Below, in pieces: positions 56,916 to 64,000 of a stretch of 64,000 nucleotides of DNA. Within the stretch, counting starts at the first letter, position 1. Each line of letters begins with the position of its first letter. Under the pieces are notes generated by a model. That model was not told the origin of the DNA and did no database searches. It worked only from the letters and a program-made list of their open reading frames with translations. Source of the stretch: Cellulosimicrobium cellulans (GTDB lineage Bacteria > Actinomycetota > Actinomycetes > Actinomycetales > Cellulomonadaceae). The stretch covers positions 248,001 through 312,000 of the forward strand of contig NZ_JAFGYF010000005.1 of assembly GCF_016921195.1 (NCBI RefSeq), written 5' to 3'. Made by a program: the position numbers and the translations under genes.

Positions 56916-59900
56916 ATGAGGCGGACGGTCGCGGTAGCTGCCGCGACAGCGGTCGCTCTCCCCCTGACCATGGCGGCGGCGGCGACGTCGGCGACGGCCG
57001 TGACGACGCCCACGGGCGTCGCAGCGGCGCCCGTCGTCACGGCCGCTGACGCCGTCCCGTTCGACGTGCTCGTCTTCAGCAAGACCGGTGGCTTCCGCCA
57101 CGGGTCGATCCCCGCGGGCATCGCGGCGATCCAGCAGCTCGGGGAAGAGAACGACTTCACGGTGACCGCCACCGAGGACGCGGGAGCGTTCACGGACGAG
57201 AACCTCGCCCAGTACGAAGCCGTCGTGTGGCTGTCCACGACCGGCGACGTTCTCAACGACGACCAGCAGGCCGCGTTCGAGCGCTACATCCAGAACGGGG
57301 GCGGGTACGCGGGCATCCACGCGGCGTCCGACACCGAGTACGACTGGCCCTGGTACGGCGGGCTGGTCGGCGCGTACTTCAGCGCCCACCCCCAGAACCA
57401 GACCGCGACCGTCAAGGTCGAGGACCACGTCCACGAGTCGACGGCGCACCTGCCCTCGCGGTGGGAGCGGTTCGACGAGTGGTACAACTTCCGCACCAAC
57501 CCGCGCGACACGGTCCACGTGCTCGCGAGCCTCGACGAGACCACCTACAACGCGGGCAGCGGCGCGATGGGCGCCGAGCACCCGACGGCGTGGTGCCAGG
57601 TCTACGACGGTGGCCGCTCCTGGTACACGGGTGGCGGGCACACCGACGAGTCGTACTCCGACCCGGACTTCCTCCAGCACCTGCTGGGCGGCATCCAGAC
57701 GGCGGCGGGCGCCGTGGCGTCGGACTGCTCGGCGACCCAGTCGGCGAGCTACGAGCAGATCGCGCTCGACGAGGAGACGCGCAACCCGATGGTCCTGGAC
57801 GTCGCCGACGACGGCACGGTGTTCTACGCCGAGCGTGACGGCCGCGTGCAGGTCATCGACCCGTCGACCAACACGACGCACACCGCGACGACCCTCCCGG
57901 TGACCACCGCCAACGAGGACGGTCTGCTCGGGCTCGTGCTCGACCCGAACTTCTCGGAGAACGGGTGGGTCTACACCTACTGGGCTCCGGCGAACGTCGG
58001 CTCCGACGGCCCGCACAACCGGATCTCCCGGTTCGACTTCGACCCGGCCACGGGCACGATCGACCAGGCCACGGAGAAGAAGGTCCTCACCGTCACGACG
58101 CAGCGCAACACGTGCTGCCACGCCGGCGGTGACATGGTCTTCGACGAGGACGGCAACCTGATCCTCGCGACCGGTGACAACACCAACCCGTTCGAGTCGG
58201 GCGGCTACTCGCCGCACGACGAGCGCGCCGGTCGCCAGGACTACGACGCCCAGCGCTCGTCGGCCAACACGAACGACCTGCGCGGCAAGGTCCTGCGCAT
58301 CCACCCGGAGGACGACGGGACGTACACCATCCCCGAGGGCAACATGTTCGACGAGGCGGCGGACGCGGAGGGCAAGACCCGCCCGGAGATCTTCGCGATG
58401 GGCTTCCGCAACCCGTTCCGCATCGGCGTGGACCCCTACTCCGGCAACATCCTCGTGGGTGACTACGGTCCCGACGCGGGCAGCGCGAGCCCGACGCGTG
58501 GTCCGGGCAACACGGTGGAGTGGAACGTCGTGAGCGAGCCCGGCTTCTACGGGTGGCCGTACTGCACGGGCGCGAACGCGGACTACCTCAAGTACAACTT
58601 CGCGACCGGGCAGTCCGGCGCGGCGTTCAACTGCGCCGAGGGCCCGGTCAACCAGTCCCCGAACAACACGGGTCTGACCCAGCTGCCCCCGGCCATCGAG
58701 GCCGAGATCTGGTACAGCTACGCCGGCAACCCGGAGTTCCCGGAGATCGGCGGCGGCGGCGCGCCCATGGGCGGCCCCGTCTACCAGTACGACCCCGAGC
58801 TCGACTCCGACGTCCAGTGGCCCGAGTACTGGGACGGCAAGGCGTTCCTGGGCGAGTGGAACCAGGGCAAGCTCTACTCGGTCCAGCTCGACGGCGAGAA
58901 GCGCGACGACATCGTCGACATCAACCGCGTCCTGCCGAAGATCTTCGACCCGAGCGCCGGTTTCGACCGTGCCATGGACTTCGACTTCGGTCCCGACGGC
59001 GCGCTCTACGTCGTCGACTGGGGCTCGGGCTTCGGCGGCGACAACGACTCGAGCGGGATCTACAAGGTCAACTACGTCAAGGGCAACCCGACGCCGATCG
59101 CACGAGCGAGCGCCGACGTGACGAGCGGCCACGCGCCGCTCACGGTGCAGTTCTCCTCGGAGGGCACGCGCCACCCGGCCGGTGACGAGCTGGCTCTGCA
59201 GTGGACGTTCGGCGACGGCTCCGAGCCGTCGACCGAGGCGAACCCGGTCCACACGTACACCGAGAACGGGTCGTACGTCGCCCAGCTCGTGGCGACGGAC
59301 GCCCAGGGTCAGACGGGTGTCGCGAACGTGACGATCGTCGTCGGCAACGAGGCGCCGTCGATCTCCATCACGTTCCCCGACAACGGCGGGTTCTTCCAGT
59401 GGGGTGACCAGGTCCGCTACGAGATCTCCGTCGACGACCCCGACGGTGAGGTCGACTGCAGCCAGGTCGAGCTCTCGACGTCGCTCGGCCACGACTCGCA
59501 CGCGCACCCGATGGACGTGCTCGGCGGTTGTGAGGGCGTCTTCCAGACGGCGCGCGACGAGGGCCACGGCATCGAGTCGAACATCTTCTGGGTGATCGAG
59601 GCGTCGTACACGGACGACGGTGGCGCCGCCGGTGCCCCGCTCACGGCGAACGACCTCCAGGTGCTCCAGCCCAAGCTGCTCCAGGCGGAGTTCTTCACCT
59701 CCACCGGTCGCCTCGCGGACTCCACGAGCACGGGCGACCCGGGCGTGCAGCGCGAGACGACGAGCGACACGGCCGGCGGTGGCCAGAACATCGGCTACAT
59801 CGAGCCGGGTGACTGGTGGGCCTACGACCCGATCTCGCTCTACGGTGTCGACTCGATCGCGCTGCGCGCGGCGTCGCCGAGCAACGCCACGATCTCCGTC

Positions 59901-61910
59901 CGCTGGAACGCCGCGGACGGCCCGGAGATCGGGTCCGTCCAGGTCCCCGGCACCGGTGACTGGCAGGTCTACACGAACGTCTCGACCGAGCTGACCGACG
60001 TGCCCTCGGGTACCGGGACGCTCTACTTCGTCCTGACGTCCGGCCAGGCCAACGTCAACTGGCTCGAGTTCGACGGCCGCGGCGTCACGGACAACGAGCG
60101 CCCGACCATCGACTCCTTCGAGGTCACCCCGACGACGGGCACCGCCCCGCTGACGGTGACCGCGACGGCGACCGCCTCCGACCCCGAGGACGACGCGATC
60201 ACGTTCGCGTGGGACGCGGGACTCGGTGACGGGTTCGTCGACGGGACCGACTCGTTCGAGGTCACGTACGACCAGCCGGGCACGTACCGGCTCCAGGTGC
60301 GGGCCTCCGACGAGCGCGGTGCGTACTCGGTCGAGTACACGACCGTGACGGTGAAGGCGCCGGAGACCGGGCCGGGGATGTGCTTCTCGGGCCGCTCGGA
60401 CGACTTCCTCGGCACGGACCTCGACGAGAACCGCTGGTCGGTGCTCAACCGCGACCAGAACCTGGTCGTGCGGGACGGCAAGCTCGTCATCCCGACGACG
60501 GCGACCGACTTCTACGGCACCGGCAACACCGCGGTGCCGAACCTGGTGCTCCAGGACCTGCCGGACGGGCCGTTCACGGCCACGGCCAAGCTCACGCTGC
60601 CGGCGCGCCAGCAGTACCAGCAGGCCGGTCTGGTGATCTGGGAGGACCAGGACAACTACGCGAAGATGGTGCTCCAGGGCCGCTCGCAGTCCGCGGACCC
60701 GGCGACCAGGATCTTCCAGTTCATCCGTGAGGAGAACGCCCAGCCGAACGAGGTCGGTGCGTCCAACTCGCCGAACCTCGGCGCCGACTACCCGGACACG
60801 GTCTACGTCCGGTTCGTCAGCAACGGTGAGAACCTCCAGGCCGCGTACTCGGCCGACGGCGTCGACTTCACGACGATGTCGGAGACCAAGTCGATCGCCG
60901 ACCTGGAGAACGCGAAGATCGGGCTCGTCTCGCTCAAGGGGAACAACACCGCGTCCCCGGTCGTCGACGCCGAGTTCGACTGGTTCCACATCACGCCCGA
61001 CGACACGGCGTCCGCCCCCGGGCCGGACGACGAGTTCGACGGCAGCGCCCTCGACGCGTGCCGCTGGTCGATCGTCCGCGAGGACCCGACCGGCTACCGC
61101 GTGGCGGACGGCTCCCTGCAGATCGACACGACGCCGACGGACATCTACGGGACGGACAACCGCCCCGTGCCGAACATCGTGCTGCAGGACCAGCCGGGCG
61201 AGGAGTGGACGGTCGAGACCGTCGTCGACGGGTCGGCGCTCGACCGCCAGTACCAGCAGGGCGGTCTGATCGTCTACGGCGACGACGACAACTACGTCAA
61301 GCTCGACTACGTGGTCGACAACCAGGCGGGTCAGGCCAAGAACGCCCGGATCGAGCTGCGCAGCGAGGTCGGCGGGGTCGTCCAGAACCCGCAGCCCCAG
61401 TCGTCGAGCCTCACCGGCGACGTGTGGCACCTGCGTCTGACGCGCTCCGGTGACACGTTCACCGGCGCGTACAGCGCCGACGGCGAGACCTGGACCACGT
61501 TCGACCAGAGCGTGACGAACGCCCCCGCGGCGGACGCCCAGGTCGGGCTGTTCGCGCTCGGCGCGGCGGCCGACACCGGTGCGCCGGCGTCGTTCGGTCA
61601 CTTCCGGGTGGTCGGCGACGACGTCGAGCCGATCGCGGTGACGATCACCGCGGAGACGCGGTGCATGGCCGGCAAGGTGTTCGTCGCGGTGCGTGCGGCG
61701 AACGACGACGCGGTCCCGCTCGCGATCACTCTCGAGACCCCGTACGGGTCGAAGGAGTTCGCGGACGTGGCGCCCGGCGCGAACGCCTACCAGTCGTTCG
61801 CGTCGCGTGCCGCGGGGATCGACGCCGGCAGCGTGACGGTGACCGCGACCGACGCCGAGGGGAGGACGTTCTCCGGGACGGCGGACTACGCCGCCCGGGC
61901 CTGCTCCTGA
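56916..61910 (+). CDS. Giant secreted ThuA - glucose/sorbosone dehydrogenase - PKD - CBM6 - LamG-like protein
   Basis: 1664 residues. Order: signal peptide MRRTVAVAAATAVALPLTMA; ThuA domain (about 48-260, FDVLVFSKTGGFRH, YAGIHAASDTEYDW, HTDESYSDPDFLQHL); glucose/sorbosone dehydrogenase propeller (about 279-724, NEDGLLGLVLDPNF, CCHAGGDMVFDEDGNLILATGDN, FRNPFRIGVDPYSG); PKD 1 (726-811); Ig-like region (812-905); CBM6-like (922-1054, YIEPGDWWAY); PKD 2 (1060-1149); two concanavalin-like domains (1157-1362, 1371-1568); C-terminal beta domain. No LPXTG or transmembrane segment, so released. ATG 56916 has GGAGG 10 nt upstream; GTG 56886, with GAGGAG 5 nt upstream, is nearly as good. Confidence 0.9.
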   Translation: MRRTVAVAAATAVALPLTMAAAATSATAVTTPTGVAAAPVVTAADAVPFDVLVFSKTGGFRHGSIPAGIAAIQQLGEENDFTVTATEDAGAFTDENLAQYEAVVWLSTTGDVLNDDQQAAFERYIQNGGGYAGIHAASDTEYDWPWYGGLVGAYFSAHPQNQTATVKVEDHVHESTAHLPSRWERFDEWYNFRTNPRDTVHVLASLDETTYNAGSGAMGAEHPTAWCQVYDGGRSWYTGGGHTDESYSDPDFLQHLLGGIQTAAGAVASDCSATQSASYEQIALDEETRNPMVLDVADDGTVFYAERDGRVQVIDPSTNTTHTATTLPVTTANEDGLLGLVLDPNFSENGWVYTYWAPANVGSDGPHNRISRFDFDPATGTIDQATEKKVLTVTTQRNTCCHAGGDMVFDEDGNLILATGDNTNPFESGGYSPHDERAGRQDYDAQRSSANTNDLRGKVLRIHPEDDGTYTIPEGNMFDEAADAEGKTRPEIFAMGFRNPFRIGVDPYSGNILVGDYGPDAGSASPTRGPGNTVEWNVVSEPGFYGWPYCTGANADYLKYNFATGQSGAAFNCAEGPVNQSPNNTGLTQLPPAIEAEIWYSYAGNPEFPEIGGGGAPMGGPVYQYDPELDSDVQWPEYWDGKAFLGEWNQGKLYSVQLDGEKRDDIVDINRVLPKIFDPSAGFDRAMDFDFGPDGALYVVDWGSGFGGDNDSSGIYKVNYVKGNPTPIARASADVTSGHAPLTVQFSSEGTRHPAGDELALQWTFGDGSEPSTEANPVHTYTENGSYVAQLVATDAQGQTGVANVTIVVGNEAPSISITFPDNGGFFQWGDQVRYEISVDDPDGEVDCSQVELSTSLGHDSHAHPMDVLGGCEGVFQTARDEGHGIESNIFWVIEASYTDDGGAAGAPLTANDLQVLQPKLLQAEFFTSTGRLADSTSTGDPGVQRETTSDTAGGGQNIGYIEPGDWWAYDPISLYGVDSIALRAASPSNATISVRWNAADGPEIGSVQVPGTGDWQVYTNVSTELTDVPSGTGTLYFVLTSGQANVNWLEFDGRGVTDNERPTIDSFEVTPTTGTAPLTVTATATASDPEDDAITFAWDAGLGDGFVDGTDSFEVTYDQPGTYRLQVRASDERGAYSVEYTTVTVKAPETGPGMCFSGRSDDFLGTDLDENRWSVLNRDQNLVVRDGKLVIPTTATDFYGTGNTAVPNLVLQDLPDGPFTATAKLTLPARQQYQQAGLVIWEDQDNYAKMVLQGRSQSADPATRIFQFIREENAQPNEVGASNSPNLGADYPDTVYVRFVSNGENLQAAYSADGVDFTTMSETKSIADLENAKIGLVSLKGNNTASPVVDAEFDWFHITPDDTASAPGPDDEFDGSALDACRWSIVREDPTGYRVADGSLQIDTTPTDIYGTDNRPVPNIVLQDQPGEEWTVETVVDGSALDRQYQQGGLIVYGDDDNYVKLDYVVDNQAGQAKNARIELRSEVGGVVQNPQPQSSSLTGDVWHLRLTRSGDTFTGAYSADGETWTTFDQSVTNAPAADAQVGLFALGAAADTGAPASFGHFRVVGDDVEPIAVTITAETRCMAGKVFVAVRAANDDAVPLAITLETPYGSKEFADVAPGANAYQSFASRAAGIDAGSVTVTATDAEGRTFSGTADYAARACS

Positions 61911-61916
61911 CAGGTT

Positions 61917-61951
61917 CCGGCGGGCCGGTGCCCTGAGCACCGGCCCGCCGG
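61917..61951 (+). terminator. Strong terminator after the giant ThuA gene
   Basis: Perfect 15-bp stem CCGGCGGGCCGGTGC / GCACCGGCCCGCCGG with a 5-nt loop, 7 bp past the stop. Confidence 0.85.
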
Positions 61952-62165
61952 GCACCGCGCTCGGCGTGCGGGCGCTCGGCGGACGGGCGGCCCATCGGCC
62001 GGGCCGACCGTACGCTGCCCGCACGACGAGCACGACGGGGACCTCCGGGTCTCCGGCCCCGGCGCCCGGGAACGGGCGCTCCGGCCCGGCGCCGGGGCAC
62101 CCCGGGGACCGACGACCGCCGTCGGACCCGGTGCCAACCACGGACCACGACGAGGTGATGACCCG

Positions 62166-62885
62166 ATGTCCCGAACGTCCCCGCACCGCAGCGGCACCAG
62201 CACCCGACCCCCGGTCGGCGCGCGCGCCGTCCTCGCCACGGCGCTCGGCGCGCTGCTCGGCGCCGTCGTGGCGCTGCTGGGCGTCGCGGCACCCGCGTCC
62301 GCGCACGGCGGCGACGTCGTGATCTCCCTCGGCACCGACGGCGAGGGCGGCATCTCCGCCAACCTGACGTGGAAGGTCGACGGCCACCCGGTCGAGGAGG
62401 CGGCCGACGTCTCCGTGACGGCGGAGTCCGCGGCCGGCGAGACCGTCGGCCCCCTCACCCTCTCCTCGGCCTCGGAGGGCGTCGGCTGGTACACGTCCGA
62501 GCCCGGCGTCCTGGCCGAGGGCAACTGGACGCTCACCGCCACGATCACCGAGCCCTCGGCGGCGACCGCGACCGCGCAGGTCGACGTCGTGCCCCTGCCC
62601 GAGCCGGCCCCGCGCGCCGACGACGAGGCCGCAGCCGGGGCCGAGGACGGTGCGGCCGGGGACTCTCAGGACGCCGAGGACCCCGCCGCCGCGGCGGACG
62701 GGACCGGCACCACGGACGAGGAGTCGACGGGCGTCGGCGCGGGCGTGTGGATCGCCGTCGCCGTGGTCGCCGCGCTCCTCCTCGCCGGCGGCTACGTCGT
62801 CGTCCGCCGCCGCTCGCGCGCTGCCGCCGCCGACGAGTCGTCGGACGGCAGGCCCCGCCCCCTGACCAGCACGTCCGCCCGGTGA
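62166..62885 (+). CDS. Small surface-anchored protein with signal peptide and C-terminal membrane helix
   Basis: 239 residues. Signal peptide (about 20-46, ending PASAHGGD), one beta-sandwich-like domain ([29 protein letters not shown]... [10 protein letters not shown], about 47-142), an Ala/Glu/Asp-rich spacer, a membrane helix (about 194-215, [21 protein letters not shown]) and a basic tail. The mature protein begins His-Gly-Gly after cleavage, similar in layout to CopC/YtkA-type copper proteins, but the other ligands are missing. Function unknown. ATG 62166; 40 bp before the isomerase gene. Confidence 0.72.
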   Translation: MSRTSPHRSGTSTRPPVGARAVLATALGALLGAVVALLGVAAPASAHGGDVVISLGTDGEGGISANLTWKVDGHPVEEAADVSVTAESAAGETVGPLTLSSASEGVGWYTSEPGVLAEGNWTLTATITEPSAATATAQVDVVPLPEPAPRADDEAAAGAEDGAAGDSQDAEDPAAAADGTGTTDEESTGVGAGVWIAVAVVAALLLAGGYVVVRRRSRAAAADESSDGRPRPLTSTSAR

Positions 62886-62925
62886 CCCCGGGCACGAACC
62901 GAGAACGACCGAAGGAGACACGACC

Positions 62926-63927
62926 ATGGCACGACCGATCACCCTCTTCACGGGGCAGTGGGCTGACCTGCCGTTCGAGGAGGTGGCGCGGCTCGCGTCC
63001 GGCTGGGGCTACGACGGCCTGGAGATCGCCTGCTGGGGAGACCACCTCGACCCGTGGCGCTGGGACGACGACGAGTACGTCCAGGGCAAGCTCGACCTGC
63101 TCGCCAAGTACGACCTCAAGGTCTACGCGATCTCGAACCACCTCAAGGGCCAGGCCGTCTGCGACGACCCGATCGACCAGCGCCACCGTGACATCCTCCC
63201 GGACGTGGTGTGGGGCGACGGCGACCCGGAGGGCGTGCGCCAGCGCGCCGCGGAGGAGATGAAGCACACCGCGCGCCTCGCCGCGAAGCTGGGCGTGAAG
63301 ACGGTCGTGGGCTTCACGGGCTCGGCGATCTGGAAGTACGTCGCGATGTTCCCGCCGGTCTCGCAGGAGGCGATCGACGCCGGCTACCAGGACTTCGCCG
63401 ACCGCTGGAACCCGATCCTCGACGTCTTCGACGAGGTCGGCGTGCGGTTCGCGCACGAGGTGCACCCGAGCGAGATCGCGTACGACTACTGGACGACCGT
63501 GCGCACCCTCGAGGCGATCGGGCACCGCGAGGCGTTCGGCCTCAACTGGGACCCGAGCCACATGGTGTGGCAGGACATCGACCCGGTGAGCTTCCTGTGG
63601 GACTTCAAGGACCGCATCTACCACGTGGACTGCAAGGACACGAAGAAGCGGATGCACAACGGTCGCAACGGCCGCATGGGGTCGCACCTGGCCTGGGCGG
63701 ACCCGCGCCGCGGCTGGGACTTCATCTCGACCGGCCACGGTGACGTGCCGTGGGAGGACGCCTTCCGCATGCTGAACACGATCGGCTACGAGGGCCCCAT
63801 CTCCGTCGAGTGGGAGGACGCCGGCATGGACCGCCTGGTCGGCGCGCCGGAGGCCCTCGAGTTCGTCAAGAAGTACGCGTTCGACGCCCCGGACGCCGCC
63901 TTCGACGCCGCGTTCTCGACCAAGTAG
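62926..63927 (+). CDS. Sugar phosphate isomerase/epimerase-like TIM barrel (AP_endonuc_2)
   Basis: 333 residues. [38 protein letters not shown] starts the barrel; metal ligands are expected in [12 protein letters not shown] (Glu, about 177), [11 protein letters not shown] (Asp/His, about 209), YHVDCKDTK (His/Asp) and [12 protein letters not shown] (Glu, about 290). Related to xylose isomerase-like and 3-keto-glycoside hydrolase/eliminase proteins. ATG 62926 follows CGAAGGAGA. It fits the Gfo/Idh and ThuA genes as a step acting on the oxidised sugar (inference). Confidence 0.92.
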   Translation: MARPITLFTGQWADLPFEEVARLASGWGYDGLEIACWGDHLDPWRWDDDEYVQGKLDLLAKYDLKVYAISNHLKGQAVCDDPIDQRHRDILPDVVWGDGDPEGVRQRAAEEMKHTARLAAKLGVKTVVGFTGSAIWKYVAMFPPVSQEAIDAGYQDFADRWNPILDVFDEVGVRFAHEVHPSEIAYDYWTTVRTLEAIGHREAFGLNWDPSHMVWQDIDPVSFLWDFKDRIYHVDCKDTKKRMHNGRNGRMGSHLAWADPRRGWDFISTGHGDVPWEDAFRMLNTIGYEGPISVEWEDAGMDRLVGAPEALEFVKKYAFDAPDAAFDAAFSTK

Positions 63928-63939
63928 CACGCGCAGTCT

Positions 63940-63968
63940 CCCGTCGGCCGGCTCGGCCGGCCGGCGGG
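63940..63968 (+). terminator. Terminator hairpin after the TIM-barrel gene
   Basis: CCCGTCGGCCGG pairs with CCGGCCGGCGGG around a 5-nt loop, one T/G wobble, 13 bp past the stop. No T-run. Confidence 0.75.
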
Positions 63969-64000
63969 TGGGGGAAGAACAGTCCGACACGCCACCGCCC

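Noticed and set aside
56898-62951. A 2017-codon open frame antisense to the giant ThuA gene and its neighbours
   Set aside because: It mirrors the high-GC third-position pattern of the plus-strand genes, is Arg/Val/Gly-rich, and carries no family motif. The same applies to other long antisense frames such as 1143-2693, 7918-12111 upstream of treS, and 36443-38749.

Overview
The window is about 64 kb of very GC-rich DNA. The gene content points to an actinobacterium of the Micrococcales, close to Cellulomonadaceae/Promicromonosporaceae: a GlgE alpha-glucan pathway, a Rex-type operator at adhE, an isc/mnmA/metE-like cluster, a large insert in LigA, a TAT-exported PhoX and many GTG or leaderless starts. 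I saw no rRNA, tRNA, phage, transposase or CRISPR locus. Genes are densely packed with many ATGA/GTGA overlaps.

Left part (1-22 kb): a truncated DivIVA-domain gene; a three-gene unit (membrane protein, lipoprotein, redox-inactive thioredoxin-TPR protein); the alpha-glucan operon glgE-treS-mak-glgB on the minus strand, divergent from glgP; an AbiEi/DUF559-like gene; a polytopic membrane protein; an FAD dehydrogenase; and glgX. Together glgE, treS, mak, glgB, glgP and glgX cover trehalose to maltose to maltose-1-phosphate to branched alpha-glucan, plus its breakdown.

Middle (22-49 kb): electron-transfer flavoprotein beta and alpha, a GNAT acetyltransferase, PhoX, an APH-like kinase, cysteine desulfurase-mnmA-metE-like, a HAD/GH65 pair for phosphorolysis of an alpha-glucoside, an S9 peptidase, Rex-controlled adhE, a NarL-type two-component system, a VanY-like peptidase, an epoxide-hydrolase-like gene divergent from a WYL regulator, and ligA.

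Right part (49-64 kb): a sugar or sugar-derivative catabolic locus. A ROK repressor and a small ThuA protein diverge from a ribose/inositol-type ABC transporter (ATPase, permease, binding lipoprotein). A Gfo/Idh/MocA oxidoreductase, a giant secreted ThuA-glucose/sorbosone dehydrogenase-PKD-CBM protein, a small anchored protein and a TIM-barrel isomerase/epimerase follow. This combination is reminiscent of 3-keto-glycoside pathways; that is inference. Two near-identical promoters with CAAAAGGT elements lie in the ROK/ABC gap.

The most unusual structure is not a gene. Seven short arrays of a 21-bp repeat (core GAGGTAGAACC) lie between 3.9 and 36.1 kb. Six lie at the 3' end of a gene, with the same strand orientation relative to that gene, and in three cases the repeat supplies the TAG stop codon. 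Two arrays are followed by a large hairpin whose 47-nt loop is conserved at 46/47 positions while its 25-bp perfect stems differ at six positions, all compensated in the opposite arm. This looks like an undescribed gene-end element family.
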